Source: Streptomyces sp. NBC_00683 | GTDB lineage: Bacteria > Actinomycetota > Actinomycetes > Streptomycetales > Streptomycetaceae | Direction of reading: 5' to 3' | Assembly (NCBI RefSeq): GCF_036226745.1 | Contig: NZ_CP109013.1 | Coordinates: 3,658,001-3,722,000, forward strand | DNA: 64,000 nucleotides | In this document: positions 8,299 to 16,144 of the stretch, piece after piece | Position numbering within the stretch: the stretch's first letter is position 1 | Layout of the letters: each line of letters opens with the position of its first letter | The notes under the pieces: generated by a model | Told to the model about the DNA's origin: nothing | What the model saw: the letters and a program-made list of their open reading frames with translations, nothing else | Databases searched by the model: none | Made by a program: the position numbers and the translations under genes

Positions 8299-9349
8299 CA
8301 CCAACGAACTCCTCCACCTGGTCCCCAAGGCCGAGGGCAAGCAGTCCATGAAGGACTTCAAGTCCGACCAGGAGGTGCGCTGGTGCCCGGGCTGCGGTGA
8401 CTACGCGGTTCTCGCGGCGGTGCAGGGGTTCATGCCCGAACTCGGGCTGGCGAAGGAGAACATCACCTTCGTCTCCGGCATCGGCTGCTCCTCGCGCTTC
8501 CCGTACTACATGAACACCTACGGGATGCACTCCATCCACGGCCGCGCCCCCTCCATCGCGACCGGGCTGGCCACCTCACGCCGCGACCTGTCGGTCTGGG
8601 TCGTCACCGGCGACGGGGATGCCCTGTCCATCGGCGGGAACCACCTCATCCACGCCCTGCGCCGCAACGTCAACCTCAAGATCCTCCTGTTCAACAACAG
8701 GATCTACGGACTGACCAAGGGCCAGTACAGCCCCACCTCCGAAATCGGCAAGATCACCAAGTCCACGCCGATGGGATCCCTCGACGCCCCCTTCAACCCC
8801 GTCTCCCTCGCACTGGGCGCCGAGGCGTCCTTCGTCGCCCGCACCGTCGACTCCGACCGCAAGCACCTCACCAGCGTGCTGCGCGCGGCGGCCGACCACC
8901 CGGGCACCGCACTCGTGGAGATCTACCAGAACTGCAACATCTTCAACGACGGCGCCTTCGACGCCCTCAAGGACAAGGACCGGGCCGAGGAAGCCGTCAT
9001 CCGCCTCGAACACGGCCGGCCCATCCGCTTCGGCGCCGAAGGCCACAAGGGCGTCGTCCGCGACCCGGTCACCGGCGACCTCGAAGTCGTCGCGGTCACC
9101 GAGGACAACCAGTCCCGCATCCTCGTCCACGACGCCCACAACCCCAGCCCCACCACGGCCTTCGCCCTGTCCCGCCTCGCCGACGCCGACACCCTCCACC
9201 ACACCCCCATCGGTGTCCTGCGCAGCGTCGAGCGACCCGTCTACGACACCCTCATGTCCGACCAGCTCGACACCGCCGTCGAACAACACGGCAAGGGTGA
9301 CCTGAGCACCCTGCTGGCGGGCAACGACACCTGGACCGTGATCGGCTGA
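8291..9349 (+). CDS. korB: 2-oxoacid:ferredoxin oxidoreductase subunit beta
   Basis: Thiamine-diphosphate-binding small subunit partnering KorA. It has 352 residues. VRWCPGCGDYAVL near the N terminus is typical of KorB, and the TPP/Mg motif begins GDGDALSIGGNH and ends with NNRIYGLTKGQYSPTS. ATG 8291 lies inside the end of korA, so the two chains are translationally coupled. Whether the substrate is 2-oxoglutarate or another 2-oxoacid cannot be told from sequence; most actinobacterial pairs of this type use 2-oxoglutarate. The stop is only 7 bp from the convergent HxlR gene and no terminator is visible there. Confidence 0.93.
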   Translation: MPDTNELLHLVPKAEGKQSMKDFKSDQEVRWCPGCGDYAVLAAVQGFMPELGLAKENITFVSGIGCSSRFPYYMNTYGMHSIHGRAPSIATGLATSRRDLSVWVVTGDGDALSIGGNHLIHALRRNVNLKILLFNNRIYGLTKGQYSPTSEIGKITKSTPMGSLDAPFNPVSLALGAEASFVARTVDSDRKHLTSVLRAAADHPGTALVEIYQNCNIFNDGAFDALKDKDRAEEAVIRLEHGRPIRFGAEGHKGVVRDPVTGDLEVVAVTEDNQSRILVHDAHNPSPTTAFALSRLADADTLHHTPIGVLRSVERPVYDTLMSDQLDTAVEQHGKGDLSTLLAGNDTWTVIG

Positions 9350-9356
9350 TCCGCCG

Positions 9357-9779
9357 TCACGCCTGTTCGCCGGGGCCCGGAGCCGACTGGTTCCGGGCCT
9401 CGTCGTATGCCGCGCGCGCCGACCCGACCTTGTCCACCTGACGCTCGGACCAGCGGGCCAGTGCCCAGACCTGGTCGGCGGCCTCCCTGCCGAGCGGGGT
9501 GAGCGAGTAGTCCACGCGGGGCGGGATCACCGGCTTCGCGTCCCGGTGCACGAAGCCGTCGCGCTCCAGCGTCTGCAGGGTCTGGGCCAGCATCTTCTCG
9601 CTGACGCCTCCGACCTCGCGGCGCAGTTCGCTGAACCGGTAGGAGCGCTCCAGGAGCGCGGCCAGCACGAGCACGCCCCACCGGCTGGTGATGTGCTCGA
9701 GGACCAGCCGGGAGGGGCAGTTCTGCTGGTTGACGTCGGGGCGCCTACCGCCCACTTCGTCCAGGATGCTTACCTTCAT
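9357..9779 (-). CDS. HxlR/DUF24-family redox-type repressor (QorR-like)
   Basis: A 140-residue winged-helix regulator. The HxlR core starts at NCPSRLVLEHITSRWGVLVLAALL and includes RFSELRREVGGVSEKMLAQTLQ and a C-terminal DYSLTPLGREA. The single N-terminal Cys (about residue 21) is in the place used for oxidation sensing in the family. It is divergent from a QorB-like quinone reductase, the same pairing as qorR/qor2 of Corynebacterium glutamicum, where the regulator is thiol-oxidation-sensitive. By that analogy it probably represses itself and the reductase and is released by quinone or oxidant stress. An inverted repeat lies 3 bp upstream of its start. Confidence 0.87.
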   Translation of the reverse strand: MKVSILDEVGGRRPDVNQQNCPSRLVLEHITSRWGVLVLAALLERSYRFSELRREVGGVSEKMLAQTLQTLERDGFVHRDAKPVIPPRVDYSLTPLGREAADQVWALARWSERQVDKVGSARAAYDEARNQSAPGPGEQA

Positions 9780-9782
9780 GCC

Positions 9783-9807
9783 AGTACCTTACTTCAAAGT
9801 GGGTACT
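9783..9807. promoter_or_regulatory. candidate HxlR operator between hxlR and qorB-like gene
   Basis: AGTACC (9783-9788) and GGTACT (9802-9807) are perfect inverted 6-bp arms with 13 bp between them. They sit immediately upstream of the repressor ATG and 80 bp upstream of the reductase ATG. Assignment to the regulator is by position. Confidence 0.6.
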
Positions 9808-9886
9808 TTCCTGTAGTTAGTGCCGCTCCTATGGTGAGTGCTGTCCCCCCTCGCATCAGTAACAGCGCCACCAGGAGAGAACCCCC

Positions 9887-10747
9887 ATGAGCATCGTCGT
9901 CACCGGAGCCACCGGACAGCTCGGCCGCCTCGTCATCGAGCAGCTGCTCGCCACGGTGCCGGCGGACGGGATCGCCGCCGTCGTCCGCAGCAAGGAGAAG
10001 GCCGCATCCCTCGCCGCCCGCGGCGTCGAGATCCGCATCGCCGACTACGACCGGCCGGAGACCCTCGCCGATGCGTTCCGGGCAGGCGACCGGGTGCTGC
10101 TGGTCTCCGGCAGCGAGATCGGCCGGCGGGTGGCTCAGCACACGGCCGTGATCGCCGCCGCGAGGGCGGCGGGCGTCGCCCAGTTCGCGTACACCGGTGT
10201 GCTGGGCGGGCCGGACGCGGACTTCCAGCTGGCCGCCGAGCACAAGGTGACGGAGCAGCTGATCCTCGACTCGGGACTCCCGTACACCCTCCTGCGCAAC
10301 GGCTGGTACACCGAGAACTACACGGACAACCTCGCGCCCGTCCTGGAGCACGGGGCCGTCGTCGCCAACGCGGGTGACGGCCGTATCGCGTCCGCCTCGC
10401 GTGCCGACCTCGCCGCCGCCGCGGCGGCCGTACTGACCGGCGAGGGCCACCTCGGCACGGCGTACGAGCTGAGCGGCGATGTCGCCTGGTCCCTGGCCGA
10501 GTACGCCGCCGTGGTCGCCGCCGCGACCGGCAAGGAGATCGTGTACACGAACGTGCCCGCCGCCGCGCACCGGGAGATCCTCGTCGGCGCCGGGCTGCCC
10601 GAGGGCCTCGCGGCGATCCTCGTCGACGTCGACGAGGCGATCGGGCGCGGACTCCTCGCCGGTACGAGCGGTGACCTGGCCCGCCTGATCGGCCGGCCGA
10701 CGACCCCGCTCGCCGGGACGGTGGCGGCCGCGGTCTCCGCCGGGTGA
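9887..10747 (+). CDS. NmrA/QorB-like NAD(P)H-binding quinone oxidoreductase
   Basis: A 286-residue atypical short-chain dehydrogenase. The N-terminal nucleotide motif VVTGATGQLGRLV, the NmrA-like layout and GLPYTLLRNGWYTENY in the middle match the QorB (YtfG) class, which reduces quinones with NADPH and lacks the classic YxxxK catalytic pair. AGGAGAG lies upstream of the ATG. It is divergent from an HxlR regulator, supporting a role in quinone or electrophile detoxification in the cytoplasm. Confidence 0.85.
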   Translation: MSIVVTGATGQLGRLVIEQLLATVPADGIAAVVRSKEKAASLAARGVEIRIADYDRPETLADAFRAGDRVLLVSGSEIGRRVAQHTAVIAAARAAGVAQFAYTGVLGGPDADFQLAAEHKVTEQLILDSGLPYTLLRNGWYTENYTDNLAPVLEHGAVVANAGDGRIASASRADLAAAAAAVLTGEGHLGTAYELSGDVAWSLAEYAAVVAAATGKEIVYTNVPAAAHREILVGAGLPEGLAAILVDVDEAIGRGLLAGTSGDLARLIGRPTTPLAGTVAAAVSAG

Positions 10748-10864
10748 ACGACCGGCGGTAGCCCTGTCACGAGTGTTTCCGTGAGACGGCTATGACACGG
10801 GGCCTTTCCGGCGCTACCGTCGTGCAGTCGGCCGATCGCCGACGCAGGAGCGCCGGGAGGGCCC

Positions 10865-11911
10865 GTGAAGGGGAAGAACGAACAGCGGGCAGGCCTGCTG
10901 TACGGAATCGGCGCGTACGGGATGTGGGGCCTCGTGCCCCTGTTCTGGCCGCTGTTGGAGCCGTCCGGAGCGATGGAGATCCTCGCTCACCGGATGGTCT
11001 GGTCGCTGGGTGTCGTGGGCATCGCGCTGCTCGCCCTGCGCCGCTGGGCCTGGATCGGCGAACTGCTCAGGCAGCCCGCGAAGGTGGGCCTGATAGCGAT
11101 TGCCGCGACGGTCATCTCCGTCAACTGGGGCATCTACATCTGGTCCGTCAACAACGGCCATGTCGTCGAGGCGTCGCTCGGCTACTTCATCAATCCGCTG
11201 GTCACGATCGCCATGGGCGTCCTGCTGCTCGGTGAGCGGCTGCGGCCCGTGCAGTGGACCGCGGTGGCGACCGGTTTCGCCGCGGTGCTGGTCCTGGCGA
11301 TCGGCTACGGGCAGCCGCCCTGGGTCTCGCTGGCCCTGGCCTTCTCCTTCGCGACGTACGGCCTGGTGAAGAAGAAGGTCAACATGGGCGGCCTGGAATC
11401 GCTGGCCGCCGAGACCGCCGTGCTGTTCGTGCCCGCGCTCGGCTTCCTCCTGTGGCTCGCCGCGCGCGGTGACACGACGTTCCTGGTCGGGGGCGCGGGA
11501 CACGGGGCGCTCCTGGCCGCGACAGGCCTCGTGACGGCGGTCCCGCTCGTCTGCTTCGGTGCGGCGGCGATCCGGGTGCCGCTGTCCGTGCTCGGCCTGC
11601 TGCAGTACCTGGCTCCGGTCTTCCAGTTCGGGCTCGGCATCCTGTACTTCCATGAGGCGATGCCGCCCGAGCGGTGGGCCGGATTCGCGCTGGTCTGGGT
11701 GGCGCTGATGCTGCTGACCTGGGACGCGTTGCGGACGGCCCGACGGACACGGGCCGAGGCGCTGCGCCTCGCCGTTCTGGCCGCCGAGGCCGGGGCGCCG
11801 GTAGACACGAGCGCCGCTCCGACGCCGGATGCGGTGCACGGCACGACGCAGGGGGCGTCTGCCGGTACGGATTCGGGCGCGGCGGCCGCGGAGCGGGCAC
11901 CGGCTTCCTGA
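10865..11911 (+). CDS. rarD: RarD-type EamA/DMT-superfamily permease
   Basis: A 348-residue integral membrane protein with about ten helices. The RarD signatures are YGIGAYGMWGLVPLFW at the N terminus, HRMVWS, and NWGIYIWSVNNGHVVEASLGYFI in the second third. RarD proteins are drug/metabolite transporter relatives and the natural substrate is not established. The GTG start follows GGGAGGG. The last 55 or so residues are a hydrophilic Ala/Thr-rich cytoplasmic tail not needed for the fold. It stands alone on its strand, with a convergent MFS gene 44 bp away. Confidence 0.88.
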   Translation: MKGKNEQRAGLLYGIGAYGMWGLVPLFWPLLEPSGAMEILAHRMVWSLGVVGIALLALRRWAWIGELLRQPAKVGLIAIAATVISVNWGIYIWSVNNGHVVEASLGYFINPLVTIAMGVLLLGERLRPVQWTAVATGFAAVLVLAIGYGQPPWVSLALAFSFATYGLVKKKVNMGGLESLAAETAVLFVPALGFLLWLAARGDTTFLVGGAGHGALLAATGLVTAVPLVCFGAAAIRVPLSVLGLLQYLAPVFQFGLGILYFHEAMPPERWAGFALVWVALMLLTWDALRTARRTRAEALRLAVLAAEAGAPVDTSAAPTPDAVHGTTQGASAGTDSGAAAAERAPAS

Positions 11912-11955
11912 CCGGGGGGGCCAGGTGGATCCGGTACCCGCTCCGACTCCCCCGC

Positions 11956-13434
11956 TCAGGCCCCGGCTCCTTCGGTGGCCCTCGGCTCCCCTGCGTGCAC
12001 CGGTGCGGCGGGTCCGCCCGAAGGGCCGGCCTTGCGCCTCCCCGTGCGCAGGCCGTACGCCGTGATCAGCGCGCCCAGCACCACCATCACCACCGGCACC
12101 ACCAGTGCCGCGCGGAAGGCCGTCAGCGTGGCGGCGGCCGAACCGTCCGTTCCGGCCGAGACGGCGCCGTACACCGCGGTCACGGCCGAGATGCCGACCG
12201 CCGAGCCGAACTGCGTCGAGGTGTGCAGCAGTCCTCCCGCCAGCCCCTGCTCGGCGTCGGGCACGCCGTCGGTCGCGGCGATGGACAGCGGACCGTACGC
12301 CAGCGCGAAGGCTGTTCCGGTGAGGATCAGGGTCGGGAACATCGCGAGGTACGTCCAGTCGAGCCCGATCGGCAGGAACAGCCCGTACGAGGCGATGGCG
12401 AGCACGAAGCCGCCGAGGATGACCCGCGCGTTGCCGAAGCGGTTGACCAGGCGCGGGGTCAGGGTCGGGGCCAGGACCGCGTCGGCGCCCATCACCACCA
12501 GGGCGAGCGCGGTCTGAAGCGAGGACCAGCCGCGCAGCTCCTGGAGGTACAGGGTCACCACGAACTGGAAGCCGAAGAAGGAGCCCACGAAGAGGAGCGC
12601 CCCGAGGTCGGCGCGGATCATGGACGCCCTGCGCAGCATCGCGAGCCTGACGAGCGGGGCGGAGGCCCGTCGTTCGATCAGCACGAAGAGCCCCGCCAGG
12701 AGCAGTCCGGCCGCGAAGGCCCCGGCCGGCAGCGCCCAGCCCTCGGCCGCGTGCTCCAGGCGCACGATCCCGAAGGCCAGGAGCAGCATCGCGCCCGCCG
12801 CCGTCGCGGCCCCCGGCAGGTCGAAGCCGCCGGTGCGCACGGGCCTGGGCTCGACGGGGACGGTACGGACTGCCGCGAGCAGGATGCCCGCGGCGAGGAT
12901 CACGGGTGCGAAGAACACCCAGCGCCAGCCGAGCTGGGTGAGCAGACCGCCGATGACGAGGCCGAGCGAGAAGCCGCCGGCCGCGGTGCCGGCGAAGACC
13001 AGCAGGGCCTTGTTGCGCTGCGGCCCCTCCTCGTACGACGTGGTGATCAGCGACATGGCCGCGGGGGTCATGAAGGCGGCGGCGACGCCGGTGACGAAGC
13101 GGGCCACGATCAGCATCCAGCCTTCGGTGGCCAGGCCCCCGAGACCGGAGAAGAGCAGGAACACGGTGAGCCAGACGAGGAACATCCGGCGTCTGCCGAG
13201 CAGGTCGGCCGCGCGGCCGCCGAGGAGGGTGAAGCCGGCGTAGCCGAGGACGTAGGCACTCATCACCCACGCCGCGGTGCCGGTCGACAGGTCCAGGTCG
13301 GCCCTGATGGACGGGACGGCCACGGCGAGCATGGCGACGTCGATGCCCTCCAGGAAGATCGTGCCGCACAGGACGAGCAGCAGGGCCCAGGCGCGGGCGG
13401 ACAGTGCGGGTGCGTTGGGTGCGGCGACAGACAC
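11956..13434 (-). CDS. MFS drug-exporter-type transporter
   Basis: A 492-residue major facilitator with at least 12 and probably 14 helices (DHA2-like). The motif-A loop GGRAADLLGRRRMFL follows helix 2, and the N-terminal helix has GTIFLEGIDVAMLAVAVP. GTG 13434 was chosen because AAGGGG lies 6 nt upstream. An earlier TTG/ATG-like start up to 13560 would add a hydrophilic leader that overlaps the operator region. It is divergent from an HxlR regulator that likely controls it, so efflux of a small toxic molecule is the probable role. The substrate is unknown. Confidence 0.88.
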   Translation of the reverse strand: MSVAAPNAPALSARAWALLLVLCGTIFLEGIDVAMLAVAVPSIRADLDLSTGTAAWVMSAYVLGYAGFTLLGGRAADLLGRRRMFLVWLTVFLLFSGLGGLATEGWMLIVARFVTGVAAAFMTPAAMSLITTSYEEGPQRNKALLVFAGTAAGGFSLGLVIGGLLTQLGWRWVFFAPVILAAGILLAAVRTVPVEPRPVRTGGFDLPGAATAAGAMLLLAFGIVRLEHAAEGWALPAGAFAAGLLLAGLFVLIERRASAPLVRLAMLRRASMIRADLGALLFVGSFFGFQFVVTLYLQELRGWSSLQTALALVVMGADAVLAPTLTPRLVNRFGNARVILGGFVLAIASYGLFLPIGLDWTYLAMFPTLILTGTAFALAYGPLSIAATDGVPDAEQGLAGGLLHTSTQFGSAVGISAVTAVYGAVSAGTDGSAAATLTAFRAALVVPVVMVVLGALITAYGLRTGRRKAGPSGGPAAPVHAGEPRATEGAGA

Positions 13435-13503
13435 AGGAGTCCCCTTGTCGTGGTCCGGAGTGCTGCGAGGCCCCGAGGGCGTGGAGCGGTACGGGGCAGG
13501 TGC

Positions 13504-13539
13504 GGTTACGAACAGGAGGGTCAGTTCCCTCTTGTAACC
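13504..13539. promoter_or_regulatory. candidate operator between MFS and HxlR genes
   Basis: GGTTAC (13504-13509) and GTAACC (13534-13539) are exact inverted arms. Inside them GGAGGG/CCCTC extends the symmetry imperfectly. The element lies 70 bp upstream of the exporter GTG and 75 bp upstream of the regulator GTG, a good site for shared repression. Confidence 0.5.
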
Positions 13540-13613
13540 ATGGAAAGCGTGCGCCAGCATGGGGCTTTATGGAAGAAGGCACTTCAAAGTCACCGAGGCA
13601 CCCCGGAGGCACC

Positions 13614-14033
13614 GTGACCACGCTCCCGCCGGAGCCGCACACGACGGCAGGCGATCCCGACCCCTTCCAGTGGGACACCCGCGAGGGCTGCGAGGTGCGG
13701 CAGATCCTGGACCGGGTCGCCGACAAGTGGTCCCTGCTGGTGATCGCGCTGCTCGACCGCCGCAAGCTCCGCTTCACCCAGCTGAAGCGGGAGATCGACG
13801 GCATCAGCCAGCGGATGCTGACCGTCACCCTGCGCCAGCTGGAGCGCGACGGACTCATCGAGCGGACGGTCCACCCGGTGGTACCGCCCAGGGTGGAGTA
13901 CGAGCTCACGCCTCTCGGCGGCACGCTGCACACCACGATCCGCACCCTGGTGACCTGGACCGAGGAGCACCAGGACGAGATCGCGGCGGCCCGTGCGGGC
14001 TACGACGCACGCGCCGCCCTGGCGGAACGCTAG
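13614..14033 (+). CDS. HxlR-family transcriptional regulator
   Basis: A 139-residue winged-helix repressor or activator. The family core is GCEVRQILDRVADKWSLLV, then RFTQLKREIDGISQRMLT and VEYELTPLGGTL. A Cys just before the first helix could act as a thiol sensor, as in other HxlR members. GTG 13614 has GGAGG 4 nt upstream, while ATG 13569 (15 residues earlier) has no such site. It is divergent from the MFS exporter, which it probably controls. Confidence 0.87.
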   Translation: MTTLPPEPHTTAGDPDPFQWDTREGCEVRQILDRVADKWSLLVIALLDRRKLRFTQLKREIDGISQRMLTVTLRQLERDGLIERTVHPVVPPRVEYELTPLGGTLHTTIRTLVTWTEEHQDEIAAARAGYDARAALAER

Positions 14034-14111
14034 GGAGTTCCGTATGGATCATGGCGTCGGACCGGGTGGGTGTGGCATGCATGGTGGACGGCACACGCAA
14101 AGGCTGATTGA

Positions 14112-14570
14112 GTGCCCGGGATGGGGACGATTCTGGGGGACATGAGGCACGTTCAGTGGCATGAGCTGCGCCATGCGGGCGGCTCCGCCTCCCAGGTCCC
14201 CGGCATGCTGTCGCGGATCGCCTGGGGCGACAGCGAGTCCGCCGAGGACGCGCTGAGCGACCTGGGGCAGTGGATCGGCGCTCTGGCCGTCTTCGACTCG
14301 ACGGTCGCCACGGTGCCGTTCCTGTGGGAGCTCGCCGCGACGCAGTCGGTGAAGGACCGCGTCGGAGTGCTCGGACTGCTGCGGACGATCCTCGCCCACG
14401 GGCACACGCACCACCCCGAGTGGACGAGGGACGCCCACCTGGCCGTCCTGGCGGGCCGGACGACGGCCCTGCGGCTCACCGGCGACGGCGATCCAGCGGT
14501 CCGCGAGTCCGCCCAGGAGCTGCTGACCGCGCTCGACGGGCACGTCTGCAGGACCTGCCCGCCCGAGTAG
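14112..14570 (+). CDS. hypothetical helical protein, HEAT-like
   Basis: Not assigned to a named family. The 152-residue product is mostly amphipathic helices with paired patterns (SAEDALSDLGQWI, SVKDRVGVLGLLRTILAHG, PAVRESAQELLTALDGH) that resemble two or three HEAT-like repeats. It ends with CRTCPPE. GTG 14112 is preferred for the AAAGG 7 nt upstream. ATG 14142 follows GGGGG very closely and would give 142 residues. Codon use is normal for the region, so it is probably a real gene. Confidence 0.6.
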   Translation: MPGMGTILGDMRHVQWHELRHAGGSASQVPGMLSRIAWGDSESAEDALSDLGQWIGALAVFDSTVATVPFLWELAATQSVKDRVGVLGLLRTILAHGHTHHPEWTRDAHLAVLAGRTTALRLTGDGDPAVRESAQELLTALDGHVCRTCPPE

Positions 14571-14576
14571 GACGGC

Positions 14577-14966
14577 TCAGCCGAGCGCGGCCGCGACCCG
14601 GTCCATCACGTGCTGCCAGTGGGCGCGCCGCTCCTCGCGTTCCTCCGCACTCGTCAGACGCTCCTCGTGGAAGCGGAGTACCGCCCTGTCCTCCGGGCTG
14701 GGCGACACCGTGACCTGGACCGTCGTGGAGCCGTGGGTCAGCCGGATGCGGTTGCCAGGGTGGTAGCTGCGGATCTCGCCCTCGACGCCGCCGGCCGTGC
14801 GGTACGGGGCGCCCTTCTCGGTGGGCAGCGGTGACGCGGAGCCGAGCCAGAGGGCCACGCCCTCGTCGCCGGCGATGAACTCCCAGACGGCCGAAGCGGT
14901 CCTGGGCAGGGTCCTGGAGACCCCGATCTCCCACCCGGCATCCTGTGTGAGTCCGGTCGGCATCAT
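14577..14966 (-). CDS. SRPBCC (AHSA1-like) domain protein
   Basis: A 129-residue START/Bet v1-fold protein of the AHSA1-like group. It begins with the typical strand and helix VSRTLPRTASAVWEFIAGDEGVALWLG and ends with the long helix EEREERRAHWQHVMDRVAAAL. Such proteins bind hydrophobic small molecules and are often regulator-linked, but the ligand is unknown. GGGAGAGG precedes the double ATG (14966 or 14963). It lies just downstream of, and on the same strand as, the CGNR gene and may be co-transcribed with it (10-bp gap). Confidence 0.82.
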   Translation of the reverse strand: MMPTGLTQDAGWEIGVSRTLPRTASAVWEFIAGDEGVALWLGSASPLPTEKGAPYRTAGGVEGEIRSYHPGNRIRLTHGSTTVQVTVSPSPEDRAVLRFHEERLTSAEEREERRAHWQHVMDRVAAALG

Positions 14967-14976
14967 GCCTCTCCCT

Positions 14977-15606
14977 TCACTCCCCGGCGTCGCCGGGTTC
15001 CGTGTGGCGGGCGCGGTGCGCCCGTACCTTGTGGCGGTTCCCGCAGCGGCCCATCGCGCACCAGCGCCGCCTGCCGGGGCGGGAGGTGTCGACGAAGTGC
15101 AGGGCGCACCCGTGGGCCTCGCATTCGCGGATCCGGGTGGCGTACGGGCCGGTGAACAGCTCCACGGCATCCCGGGCGACCGTCGACAGGAGTGCCGTTC
15201 CGGTGGCCCCCGGCGCCCACTCCCGGCTGCCGCCGACCGTCATCAGGGCCACCAGCGGGGGCTCGGCTGCGGCCGCGTTCACCACGTCCATGTCGGCCGG
15301 TGCGAGGGCGAGTCCCTTCGCGCGGGCCTGGGTCATCCGCCAGAGCGCGCCGCGCAGTTCATGGGCGCGGGCCAGCTCCGCCTCGCCGGCCAGGAGCACC
15401 GGACCGCCGGGCAGCCGACTCTCGCCGGCCCATCGGGCCAGGTCGGCGGGCTCGTGCAGCGTTTCGTAGTGCCAGGGCACGCCGCCCGGATCGCTGGTGA
15501 GCAGCAGCTCCAGACACAGGGCACCCGGATCGAACCGGTACGAACGGCCCTGCCGTGTGCGGAGGATCAGCCCCGGCTCCGGCGTGCCTGTTGCCGACGC
15601 AGTCAT
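14977..15606 (-). CDS. CGNR zinc-finger / ABATE domain protein
   Basis: A 209-residue putative transcriptional regulator. The N-terminal ABATE region (about 25-150) contains the ELLLTSDP-like start and a central helix bundle. The C-terminal treble-clef finger has CEAHGC, then RRRWCAMGRCGNRHKVRAHR with the name-giving CGNR and the four Cys ligands. Stress-linked regulation is typical for the family but not shown here. The ATG at 15606 lies only 22 bp from the divergent VOC gene, so both promoters must overlap. Confidence 0.87.
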   Translation of the reverse strand: MTASATGTPEPGLILRTRQGRSYRFDPGALCLELLLTSDPGGVPWHYETLHEPADLARWAGESRLPGGPVLLAGEAELARAHELRGALWRMTQARAKGLALAPADMDVVNAAAAEPPLVALMTVGGSREWAPGATGTALLSTVARDAVELFTGPYATRIRECEAHGCALHFVDTSRPGRRRWCAMGRCGNRHKVRAHRARHTEPGDAGE

Positions 15607-15628
15607 GTAACCACTATAAACGGTTTCC
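15607..15628. promoter_or_regulatory. 22-bp divergent spacer, TATAAA and AACC/GGTT arms
   Basis: The whole space between two divergent start codons is 22 bp. It contains CTATAAACGG, with a TATAAA hexamer (15616-15621) seven bases before the VOC ATG, flanked by AACC (left) and GGTT (right). At least one gene, perhaps both, would have a leaderless mRNA with promoter elements inside the other coding start. Confidence 0.5.
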
Positions 15629-16078
15629 ATGACCCTGCACTGGAAAGTCGTCATCGATGCCCAGGACCCGCACGCCCAGGCCGACTTCTGGGCCGAGACG
15701 CTGGGATACGCGGTGGAGGACCACAGCGTCCTGATCGAGGAGCTGCTCGGCTTCGGGGCGGTGGACGAGTCCCTCACGACCGAGTCCCACGGGCGCCGGG
15801 CCTGGCGCGACCTCGCCGCGGTGCGGCACCCCGACGATCCGCACGAGGACAAGAGCGGCACGGGCCTCGGACGCCGGCTGCTCTTCCAGCGCGTCCCGGA
15901 GCCGAAGACGGTGAAGAACCGCCTCCACCTGGACGTACACACACCCCCGGGACAGCGCGAGGCGGAGGTGGAACGCCTGGTGGGGCTGGGCGCGAGCGTG
16001 CTGCGCATCGTCGACGAACCCTCCGGGTCCTGGCAAGTACTCGTCGACCCGGAAGGCAACGAATTCTGCGTCCAATGA
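15629..16078 (+). CDS. VOC-family (glyoxalase-like) protein
   Basis: A 149-residue vicinal-oxygen-chelate protein of the large glyoxalase_6-like actinobacterial group. It opens with WKVVIDAQDPHAQADFWAETLGY and ends VDPEGNEFCVQ, which are the two beta-alpha-beta halves of the fold. His in NRLHLDVH and the C-terminal Glu are the likely metal ligands. The substrate is unknown; relatives include antibiotic-binding and dioxygenase-like proteins. It may be leaderless, since the ATG is 22 bp from the opposite gene and has no ribosome site. Confidence 0.85.
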   Translation: MTLHWKVVIDAQDPHAQADFWAETLGYAVEDHSVLIEELLGFGAVDESLTTESHGRRAWRDLAAVRHPDDPHEDKSGTGLGRRLLFQRVPEPKTVKNRLHLDVHTPPGQREAEVERLVGLGASVLRIVDEPSGSWQVLVDPEGNEFCVQ

Positions 16079-16144
16079 CAGGGCTGACCGTCCGCGCAGG
16101 TCAGCGGGGTACGGCCGGAAGCCGATCTCCCTAGGCTGACCCCC

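Noticed and set aside
10814-13945. 1043-codon minus-strand open frame across rarD, MFS and HxlR genes
   Set aside because: It covers parts of three genes of known family in another frame and has low-complexity Arg/Pro sequence.
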